Part shown: piece by piece, positions 35,601-44,525 of the stretch
Position numbering within the stretch: the stretch's first letter is position 1
Layout: every line of letters begins with the position of its first letter
Source of the DNA: Hysterium pulicare CBS 123377
Lineage: Eukaryota > Ascomycota > Dothideomycetes > Hysteriales > Hysteriaceae
NCBI GenBank assembly: GCA_000467715.1
Contig: AJFK01000509.1
Span: 1 to 64,000, forward strand
Reading direction: 5' to 3'
Length of the DNA stretch: 64,000 nt
Notes under the pieces: model-generated
The model's database searches: none
Seen by the model: the letters and a program-made list of their open reading frames with translations, nothing else
What the model was told of the DNA's origin: nothing
Made by a program: the position numbers and the translations under genes

Positions 35601-36297
35601 TGATCTCCTTGGAAGAAGCTACCCATGACAGCATTGACTTGCTCCAATAGTTTGCTTAGATGCGTATATGCTTCTGCTGGACTCATCTTGAGTTCGGTAA
35701 TTAGCCTATCCATTTTGTTAATCACTAATAAAGGTTTCAATTTTTCGATCCAGGTTTGCCGTAAGACAGTGACGGTCTGGCTACACACGCCCTCCACGGC
35801 ATCTACAAGTACTACGGCTCCATCGCACAGTCGCGACGCGGTGGAGACTTCGTAACTGAAGTCGATATGACCGGGTGAGTCTATCAGGTTTATCAAGAAT
35901 TCCTTCTGTTCGGGTTTCGCTTCCGCCGCGGACCTCCGTAGCAGGGAAAAGTATAACGATATGGCGGAAGACTCCATCGTGATGCCTCTGAGTTGTTCAT
36001 CGGGCCTCGAGTCAAGATACCTGATCTTTCCTGCCAGTTTCGGTGATATGATGCCATTTGTGGCAATGAGGGCATCGGTGAGCGAAGTTTTGCCATGATC
36101 CTAACGACGTGATATCAGCTATGAGGCGGAGAGAGGGACGTGTAGGGGGGACGTACGACGTGTGCAAGAATGCAAATCTAATCTGACCGTCAGTCAAATG
36201 CTCGAAATTACGGTGGTGGATAAGGTTTCAGTACGTTTCTGATGCCTTCAGCCGCCTGCTGCAACGAGACTAGCTTTTCTGGCGCGACGACAGGCAT
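32603..36297 (-). CDS. ria1: Ribosome-assembly GTPase Ria1/Efl1
   Basis: Cytosolic EF-2-like GTPase that, with Sdo1/SBDS, releases Tif6/eIF6 from late 60S particles. Exons: 36297-36235, 36177-36157, 36100-35145, 35050-33512, 33442-33102, 33006-32603. The G domain is complete: P-loop [14 protein letters not shown], switch [27 protein letters not shown], and [10 protein letters not shown]. The second exon is only 21 bases and encodes ICILAHV, so the P-loop is split by an intron. Later parts include the EF-2-like domain II ([17 protein letters not shown]), the domain III block ([19 protein letters not shown]), and a C-terminal EF-G domain V ([19 protein letters not shown]). The total of about 1,100 residues fits the family, including the large Efl1-specific insert around the acidic [10 protein letters not shown]. 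The start ATG is the first in frame. Confidence 0.95.
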
Positions 36298-36915
36298 TTT
36301 GCCCTTCAGAGCCGCGCAAAGGCTGTATAGCGGAGTGAGGCTTGCTAGAGAATGAGTAGATGACTCCTTCGTAGTGGTCTGTGGCCGAAATATCAGTGTA
36401 GTGCCGCGCGCAGAAGTGGGAACCTAAGAAGTGCGAATCTAAGAAGTGGGAATCTATTTTGGGTATATTGTTGAGTCTACTATGTAAAAGAAAGGTAGAA
36501 CAGTGGTGGGTTGGCGGATGGTTGGTTGCGGATGTCTGTGCCAAAAATTGAGAAACGCCGTTGAAACCCCACCACTGTCCTTCATAGCCTCCATAGCACA
36601 CGTCAGGTTCCACATAACTATGCAAGCTCCCGCGACCACTTCGTGAACTACAACCTCAATCCACCATCAACGCTTTGGCGGCATCGTCCCGTTCTCTACA
36701 GCTCATCCGCTCAATTTGCTTCTTGAGATCCCCTGCATGCCTTTCGCCCTCCCTGTCCCCGCGTTCGCTTCCCTAATTGGCAGCTCCTCGCCCATAACAC
36801 CACCTCATATAACCCCCGGTAGGACTGGCAACCGCACATATACACACCTCCCCTCCAACGGCAATGTCCCGATAGCCCTCAATTACTTCACGTTGTGCCA
36901 GTTTTCTTCTTGATC
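36298..36915. other. Shared region between divergent ria1 and PH-domain gene
   Basis: About 620 bp of bidirectional promoter space. A small direct repeat appears at 36,417-36,460 (AAGAAGTG.GAATCTA type, two copies). The right side is pyrimidine- and C-rich, as is usual for fungal leaders. No ORF supported. Confidence 0.5.
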
Positions 36916-38172
36916 ATGGCAGTCATGGCGGAGAACATTCCGCATACTCCCTCAAAAGCAATACCAATACGCCAGCCTGCTCCCACGGGCATGAGAATCG
37001 AGCCTCCCAATATACCGCCGCCAGCAGTCAGGAACAATGTGGGAGTCTTTTCGCCCGTAAACCAGAATGGTAGTTTTGAATTCGATCGCGTCATAAAGTC
37101 TGGCACTGTGCTCAAGAGGACGCGAAAGACGAAGGTATGGACTGACCAGGCTTCGTTATTCTAAAAACAGTGTTGACCGATGGTGTAATAGACATGGAAA
37201 CCCATTCATCTCGTCCTCCGTCCGAACCTGCTTTCGATATACAAGGATAAGAATGAGACTAAGCTACGCCACCAAATCAATCTCTCAGAAGTCACAGCCG
37301 TCGCACGTCAAAAGGATCCGAAGCGCAAAATGGACCATGTGTTCGGCCTATTCTCCCCGTCGCGTAACTACCATCTAAGTGCCTCGACCGAAAAAGACGT
37401 GCACCAATGGGTTGAATTGATCAGGAGTGAAGCGCGGATCGACGAAGAGGAAGAGGAAATGATCGTCATGAGTCCTGGAGGCCAAAGCCGAAGTAAATTC
37501 ACAGGGTTCGATAGACATGCCAGGAGAGAGCGTCTTGGATCGAGCTCTTCGGAAGCAGAACCAAGACCGCCAAGCTCCATATCGCCGGAGAACATGCGTA
37601 CCGCCCGGAGACCTTCTCACGCATTGAACTACTCCGGAAACGAGTACGGCTCCATTTCCGATTTCTCAGACACGGCAATGCCTGGCACCTTCCAGGATTC
37701 CTCCATATCTCTCCCGAAATCGAACCCCGTAAATGGAGGAACTCGAAATTTCAGCCAATTAAGCAACATTGGCGCGATGCCGGATGACGAGCGTGTCATA
37801 TACCACGGCTGGCTTTACGTGCTCAAATCCAAAGGTGGTGTGCGACAATGGAAAAGGCTGTGGATCGTTCTCCGACCTAAAACCCTCGGCCTATACAAGA
37901 ATGAAGAAGAGTATTCGGCCAACCTAATCATACCGTTCCCAAATATCATCAACGCCGTCGAAATCGACCCCATCTCCAAGAGCAAACCGTACTGCATGCA
38001 GATTATATCCGAAGAACGCAACTATCGGTTTTGCGCGCCGGATGAGGACGCTCTTGCGAAATGGCTAGGCGCATTCAAAAGTTTAATCGCTAAGCGGAAG
38101 GAAGCCGAACTCCATCGAGCTGCGGCTGTTGCATCAAATCCTGTTCTTGCGAATCCATCCTTGCCCAGGTAG
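36916..38172 (+). CDS. Tandem pleckstrin-homology-domain protein
   Basis: Exons: 36916-37134 and 37192-38172, joined in phase at RTRKTK | TWKPIHL. The product (about 400 residues) has an N-terminal Pro-rich segment, then a first PH domain (VIKSGTVLKRTRKTK, PIHLVLRPNLLSIYKDK, KDVHQWVELI). A Ser/Arg-rich linker follows, then a second PH domain (VIYHGWLYVLKSKGGVRQW, LWIVLRPKTLGLYKNEEE, DALAKWLGAFKSLI). PH domains bind phosphoinositides or protein partners, so it probably acts at a membrane as an adaptor. An ATG at 36928 is an alternative start. I do not know a yeast orthologue with confidence. Confidence 0.88.
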
Positions 38173-38608
38173 CCCGGCTTTGTACGACTTCCCTTCATCA
38201 CTTACTTCGAAATCCGAAGTCGACATTCATAAAACCCACACTCACAGGCGACGAGGCTTTCCCCTAATTGTCTCCGTACGGAAGCCTCGGAGCGAAAAGC
38301 GATGGACATGTTCGCCCATTCCTACCTTTTTAAATGACCTTTCCCATCCCTTATCGGGTAGATCCCATTCTGGATATTTGATCTGCACTTTTAGCGTCTG
38401 AACATGATTTTACACGATTTATGAGGATTCCACAGCTTAGCCATGGCAAAAGCATCCTGTTTAAGCATTGAGTTATTTTTTGATCAACATGGTTGCTGCT
38501 GGGGTCATGAAGGACCTGGATAGGTGTAAAGTAGCCTTTAATTGTAATTTGAAGATTGTCAAAACGATCCATCTTCCATTGACATTTCGACCTAACCAAG
38601 ATGCAAGA
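38173..38608. other. Convergent 3' intergenic spacer
   Basis: About 435 bp between the PH-domain gene stop (plus) and the F-box-like gene stop (minus). Only short ORFs. No repeat or RNA gene seen. Confidence 0.45.
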
Positions 38609-39634
38609 TTATTCCATGCAGTGAGTGAACTTCTCCCAATCTCCCTTGCAGTTCGGAGACATGCGCAATCCGGCCTTCTTTCGCTTTTCGGTGACATCCA
38701 ACTTCCATTTTCGAGATGCTTCGTCATTATCTAGAGCATATGAAAGAATTTTGCCGAGATCCCAACGGTTCTGCAACTGCCCGTCGACCAGTAAAGAGAT
38801 CTCTCCAATCCTTTCAAATAGTATCTTACCGAGATCTTTGTGACGAAGAAGCACCTGCAGATATCTCCAAAGGAAGAATGAAAGGGCAAGTGGGTTTACG
38901 ACATAATCTTTCGTTTCATCGACTGCCTCCTTCAGTAATTGCCTTTGGGATCGTGATCCGATGAACCAAAGACTGCGGTTCACCGAAAGATAATCAGGTG
39001 CTATTTCCACACCGTCCGGGAGCTCTGCTGGAGTGAGGATGTTGATACGCAGTGACTTAATGACGAATTCGAGGTCGATCTCTCGTGGAGGTTTACCTTT
39101 ATCGAGGGCTCTTCTTCGCCGTCTGCTCGTGGCCCCAACAGCGCCTACCTTCAAGAACCTTTCAAGAAGATTGTAGAAACCCCAGGTAATAAAACCAGGA
39201 CCACCGTCTCCCTCCACAAAGCCAGATGAATAGCCTCCTGGGTATCCGAAGATGCGAAAGGTAGCATCGACCGTCTCGACCAGGCGGGTACGGCATGGGG
39301 GTATGTACGTCCAAGTTGGCCACAATTGTTGCTCATTGACCAGCATAACATCCAGTTGATAATGGCTTTGGACTTTTCTAAGCCTGTCCGTGGTTTCGGC
39401 GTGGAGTTGCCAGTTTGTGAGAAAGAGCGCGGCGGCATTGCGTTGATTGCGTCCTGTTTCTAGGGCATGTTTGACGCTATTAGAGCCATACCAGCCTTGA
39501 TATTTGATGTCGTTAAGACTTGCACGCTTGGTGTTGTCGTCTGAGGGCCTTCTCGGTGGCGGTGTAGCTGAGTAAAGTGCGTAGTCTATGATCATATCGC
39601 GGAGCTCGCGTGGAATACTCAAGAGATAGGGCAT
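38609..39634 (-). CDS. F-box-like hypothetical protein
   Basis: Single-exon ORF of about 341 codons from the ATG at 39634. The N-terminus (LLSIPRELRDMIIDYAL) fits the start of a fungal F-box-like or 2EXR-type domain, which may recruit an SCF ligase; the core is short and this is a weak match. The rest (NAAALFLTNWQLHAETTDRL, then a long mixed region) follows the common fungal layout of such genes, where a leading F-box-like motif precedes a lineage-specific body. An upstream in-frame GTG codon extends the open frame by 32 residues but is not a likely start. No membrane segments. Confidence 0.65.
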   Translation of the reverse strand: MPYLLSIPRELRDMIIDYALYSATPPPRRPSDDNTKRASLNDIKYQGWYGSNSVKHALETGRNQRNAAALFLTNWQLHAETTDRLRKVQSHYQLDVMLVNEQQLWPTWTYIPPCRTRLVETVDATFRIFGYPGGYSSGFVEGDGGPGFITWGFYNLLERFLKVGAVGATSRRRRRALDKGKPPREIDLEFVIKSLRINILTPAELPDGVEIAPDYLSVNRSLWFIGSRSQRQLLKEAVDETKDYVVNPLALSFFLWRYLQVLLRHKDLGKILFERIGEISLLVDGQLQNRWDLGKILSYALDNDEASRKWKLDVTEKRKKAGLRMSPNCKGDWEKFTHCME

Positions 39635-40556
39635 CGTGCGAAGGGTCCGAGTAGTGGCAAGTGGAAGCGGGAGGTGTCTTAAAGTATGACTTTTTGAGCG
39701 GTCGTGTGCCTTAGGATACGGTCTGGGCACGCTTCCAAATAGGAGGAGGGGGGAAAGAACTTGGTCGTTTAGTGTTTGAAGGAGCAGAGATGGATTGTTC
39801 TTATGGAAAATGAGTTGCTGCTGCCTGCGCAGAATGTTGAGGTTTGTCTGTCATCGTGACTGATCGCGAGGTCATCGTTGTCGAATCTAACCATGGGTGA
39901 GGCTAGGACCACTAACATGAACATCTGGAAAGGCGTGAAGTAGCCTCTGATCATGAGAAGAACTTCTAGTTGACTCATCATCCCATTTGCCGCCGTCTCG
40001 AAATTCAGTCCATGCTAACAGGTGAGATGTGCGGTTATGGATAAGCTTTATAGCTCTCGGTGGATGGACGTTTATGTGGCAAAAATGGACAGCGAGAACG
40101 GCGAGGGAACTACCTATCGAATAAGTAGGTTCCTGCACCTGAAAAATCATAATCCACGCCAATGCTACTTTGACAGACTTTAAAACAAGGGACACTTACT
40201 CATCTCCAAGCTTTCAACAAATATGAGGACGTCTATCTAATGCCGATTTTCCCTACCTCTCGGCAGACAACCCCATGTATCAATCCTTGATGATCAACAT
40301 CAGCAACCCACGCCACACCGTAATTAGAAGTTTCATGGGCAAAGATCTTTCTAGATAAGCCAGGTACTCACAGTTTTATGTGCTGTGGTATGAACACCGG
40401 CCAAGAAAATTTCCCCGTTCCAGTTAGGCCAAGCACTCCAATCTGTACGGATACTGTTTATATCCGTACACATTAAGATTAAGATCATATAGTAGTCCAC
40501 TGGCAAGTGGTCCTTTGCTATCTTAACCAATTCTTTCTTCGTGCTACGAATCCAAA
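39635..40556. other. Intergenic region
   Basis: About 920 bp between divergent genes: the F-box-like gene (minus) and the MFS gene (plus). It should hold both promoters. ORFs are short and have no recognisable product. No repeat seen. Confidence 0.45.
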
Positions 40557-42730
40557 ATGCCCCATACTCACGAGAATGAAGGAACAGACACAGAGAAGTC
40601 CTACGACATCTCTCCTGTCACCATTCACAATGAGGTCGACACCGGCCTTAGTCGACTAGTCCACGTCACCGACGACGATGATGCCCTCAAGTTCCTCAAA
40701 AACACAGGCGCTGGTGGTAAGGATATCAGCGCTATAGACGAGAAGAAGCTCCTCCGTAAAATCGATTGGACTGTCATGCCTTTACTTTTTCTCATTTATT
40801 ATCTCCAATACACAGACAAGAATCTCGGTAAACGGGCCAACTCCATGCTCAATGTTTTTTTTCGGGCTATACTAAGTGGGATATAGTGAGCTATTCCGCC
40901 GTGATGGGAATTCCAACAGACAATCACATCGACACGAATCAATTCTCCTATTTGGCTTTAACTTTTTATTGCACATTCTTTATTTTCGAGCTTCCAAATA
41001 GTCGTATGATTCAACACTTCCCCTTTGCAAAGTATTTAGGGATCAATGGTAAGTACAATGAGTGTCATAGTTCCTTGGATTCTAGCATCACTTTTCTTGT
41101 ACAATCAGCGACAGAAATTGGAGAAGGCAACACCTTCAACGTTCTCTGAGGACTGGATACTCCTCTATAACCATAACGCTAAGCTCAATTGTGTATGCAC
41201 CCAGCCAAGAAGAGTCGTTACGGAGTTGATGCGGAGTCCAGTTTCCAACGAATTATCATACCCATTGTGCACGTACACGTTACTGAGCTCAAGGCTGATT
41301 ATGTCTACTAGTTATTTGCTGGGGTCTATGTGTAACAATGAATTGTGTCGTCAAGAATTATGCCGGTTTGATTGTCTTGAGAGTTCTTCTAGGTGTTTTC
41401 GAATCGTGTGTAGCTCCAAGGCAACCCACCTAAATTGCTTTCGATGTCGTCGCTCGAATTCTGGATCCCGCCTCTAGTCTCATCGTCATTGTAACTATGT
41501 GGTATAAGAAAGAAGGTAAGTGGATGGCTCTCCCAGCTGATTCTATTCTTGGCTTGCTAATCCTATCCTAAGAGCAACCGTCCAGAATCGCGATCTGGTA
41601 TCAAGGTGTATCCATAGGCCCTTTCATAGCGTCTCTAGCCTCATATGGTCTTCTCCCCTATACCGGAAAACACTTCAAGCCCTGGCAGGTACGATGCTCT
41701 GCTTCGAAGCTCACTAAACTTCCATGAACTCATGCACCGCAGATCTTATTTCTCGTTTTCGGAGTCCTCACAATGTTCGTCGGCGTCATGATCCTTCTCT
41801 TCCTCCCCGACAACCCCATGCACGCAAAATTCCTCACCCACGACGAGAAGATCCTCGCAATCGAGCGTATCCGAGGCAATCAAACCGGAATCGAGAACAA
41901 GAAGTTCAAGCCAAGACAAATGCTCTCCGCATTCCAAGATCCTCAAACGTGGTTCATCGTTATAATGGTCACCACATCCAACATCCCGAATGCCGCCTCG
42001 CAAAGTTTCGGCTCCATAATCATTGAAAAGTATTCCATCTTTCCTTGCCTCTTCCCGCCTCCGGCCTCACTCCCAAAAACCTTGCACCATGCTGACAACA
42101 CTCCAAAAGTTTCGGCTACACAGCAAAGCAAACTCTACTCCTCAACCTCCTCGGCTGCGCCGTCTCCCTCTTTTCCGTCTGGTTCCTCGCCCTCATGGCC
42201 GGCCGCTTCAACGCCCGCTACCCCATGATAATACTCGCCCTCATACCCGGCATAATCGGCGACGCACTAATGGCCTATCTCCACCAACCGCCAAAGCCGG
42301 CCTTCTAATCGGAAACTACCTCCCCAACTTCGGTGGACCCAGTCTAACCCTTGCCTATGCCCTCGCCTCCGCAAATTTTGGCGGTCACACCAAAAAGTTC
42401 ACCATGAACGCTTTGCTACTTATGGCGTTTTGCTTGGGTAATATTTTGGGACCGCTGACTTTTAGGGACAGTGATGCGCCGCAGTATATACATGCGAAGA
42501 TTACGGTATCTGCGACGAATGCGGCGAGTATTGCGATGACGGGCTTGTTGTGGAGATATTATGTTTGGGAGAATGGGAGGAGGGATAGGTTGATGAGTGG
42601 GAGGGGACACACGAAGAATGTGGAGTTTCTAGATCTGACGGATAGGGAGAACTTGGAATTTAGGGTGAGCTGAACTACTCCACTTGCATTACATCATGGA
42701 AGCTGACGAGGGATTTAGTACTCATATTGA
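40557..42730 (+). pseudogene. Dal5-type (allantoate permease family) MFS transporter with frameshift
   Basis: Anion:cation symporter family of the major facilitator superfamily. Exons I can join: 40557-40827, 40887-41048, 41312-41420, 41478-41515, 41573-41688, 41743-42029, 42110-42664, 42719-42730. Family features include DWTVMPLLFLIYYLQYTDK, SYSAVMGIPTD, LIVLRVLLGVFESCVAP, IVIVTMWYKKEEQPSR, WYQGVSIGPFIASLASYG, and the ending DLTDRENLEFRYSY. Oddities: the third intron (41421-41477) starts with GC instead of GT; the second is 263 nt, against 54-80 for the others; and near 42,290 the frame slips by one base, between IIGDALMAYL and KAGLLIGNYLPNFGG. Either it is a young pseudogene or the base is a sequence error; the rest of the coding frame is clean. 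Substrate unknown. Confidence 0.8.
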
Positions 42731-43214
42731 GAGGTACGTCTGGAGGGACAGTTTGGGTGTGAGGAAGATTTTCTTTGGTCTTGGTTATTCCTGTAATCTG
42801 AAGGCCTGGCAATTAAGATCTTTTACGACTAAGCGTTCACGTCTACTCTCGTACCGTTGAAGATTGTGGTGAAGGGTGGTCCACGAGAGTAGGCGAAAGG
42901 GGAGCGGCGAGGACGAAGATGATGACGTATGTGTCCAGGCTGAAGGCATTTTGGAAAGAAGAATCAAGTACGGGAAGGACAAATCGAAGAGAGGGCAGGA
43001 AATGGCCTCGATGATAAGTGCATGAGATGGACACATTAAGAAATCACGAAACGGTCAAGAAGATGCAAAGTTGTTTGGGTATAGTCTTTGATTTGACTTG
43101 AAGACTATCGATGAAACCCAAAGCCATGACCCAACCAAACACTATCGAACCCATGATTGCCACAGATATCAAAACCCAAGCTGAAGTACAAGAGAGAACA
43201 AGCAAAAACAACCA

Positions 43215-43408
43215 AGCATTTCGAAGAAGGTCGGTGCAACGCTTCGATAAAGGTGCATGCTTCGCAACGCTTCGGTAAAGGTGCAGATGCAACGCTTTGA
43301 TGAAGGTGCTAGGCGCAACGCTTTGGTGAAGGTGCGTGAACACTTCGGTGAGAATGCTGGCGGCAACGCTTCATTGAAGGTGCTATGCAACGCTTCGGTG
43401 AAGGTGCT
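43215..43408. repeat. Imperfect minisatellite, 23-28-bp unit, about 8 copies
   Basis: Minus-strand core ACCTTCACCGAAGCGTTGC recurs about eight times with small changes and spacers of 4-9 bases. Because unit lengths are not multiples of three, the overlapping ORF alternates between TFTEAL, SPKC and LYRSV readings. This points to DNA-level duplication rather than protein selection. Confidence 0.85.
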
Positions 43409-43689
43409 GTAAACGACAAACGAGGCCGAGTGACCATGCCACCAAGAGACCATAAATCCCAGAAAAACCACACTGAACCCAATGACCAATTCCAGAATCC
43501 ACCAGTGAGAAGCATTCGAAGCTGATAAACGTTGAGACATTAGTGACAGATTACAGTAGGGAAAGAGGGAATGAACTCACATAGCAGTCGTGTGCAGGTT
43601 GCCATTGAGGATGAAGGCAGCTGAAGTGAAGCGAGTGCCAATGCCGACGTGAGGTAGATGGCAGCCAGAGGTCAAGGCGAAGGCATCAA

Positions 43690-43733
43690 GTTGAAGTTGA
43701 AGTCGAAGTCGAAGTCGAAGTTGAAGTTGGAGT
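43690..43733. repeat. GAAGTY hexanucleotide microsatellite
   Basis: Run of GAAGTT/GAAGTC units, with looser GAAGT-rich sequence continuing to about 43,950. On the minus strand it would read as alternating Phe/Asn/Asp. Non-coding as far as I can tell. Confidence 0.85.
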
Positions 43734-44525
43734 TGACTGAAGTGAAGGTGACAGTCATGTTTGGATGAAGGAGTGAAGGTGACTTGGAGTGACTCAAAGC
43801 CATGGTGGATGTTGACTGAAGTTTGATATGCGAGGCAGTATTGAAGTCGACATGGCGAATGATTGATTGAAGTAACGCAAGTCGAAGAGGTTGACCACTT
43901 GAAGTGAGGTGAGTGGTAGTCGAAGTCGATGTTGACTTGATGAGAGGAAGAGGTGATGACTCGAAAGAGAAAAGTCTTGGAGTAGGTAGGTCAAGAGAAG
44001 AAGACCGAGTGAGAAGCAAGTCCAGTTGTGCTGCCGAATTTTTGAAAGTGAGTTGGTGGAAAGAAAAAGTTCAAGCAGTTCGAAGGAAAAGAAGTTTATG
44101 TAGGCCTCAAACGGCGCTAATGGATCACGTGAGGTCACGGGAAGCCGAGTCGCGTTGATCGTCCGTGCGCAGACTCTTGACTCGTGTGCTGTATAGTGAT
44201 GCTGAAGAGGCGAGTCTTCGCCGTATATCAGTACTTCATAGGCCAATCATCTGTGGACAAACTCTTCAATGACCAGTCGAAACCCAGATACTTACAGAGA
44301 AGCTCTCAGACAACTCGGGAGAGACATTGATGGCAATGACGATAACTTCAATCGCAGTCCCTGCATGGCTGAACGACGGCTTCCCCAATTGCGAAGACCA
44401 CGAGAAGCCTGCGTTTTATTGCTGCTTCTATACACATATGATTAGAGGTCGGGGATACGCTCGAAGACGTGGATTACGGCAGGGGGTTGTTATTGACTTC
44501 CAATATCCTTCTATTGCTCAAGTCA

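Larger units (their letters stand above)
42731..44525. other. Repeat-rich intergenic region
   Basis: About 1.8 kb between the MFS stop and the fucosidase stop. It contains two local tandem repeats listed separately. Several minus-strand ORFs of 100-150 codons overlap them. One at 43,169-43,540 has a hydrophobic N-terminus (WWILELVIGFSVVFLGFMV) followed by the DNA repeat. I do not support it as a gene because the repeat units change frame. Confidence 0.5.

Noticed and set aside
43215-43408. CRISPR-like array
   Set aside because: Eukaryotic context, imperfect repeats and spacers of 4-9 bases; a minisatellite, not a CRISPR array.
43169-43540. Minus-strand ORF with membrane-like start and TFTEAL repeats
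   Set aside because: The repeat unit length is not a multiple of three, so the peptide repeat is not maintained; explained better as a DNA minisatellite.
43794-44246. 150-codon minus-strand ORF
   Set aside because: Low-complexity sequence from the GAAGT-rich region; no conserved features.
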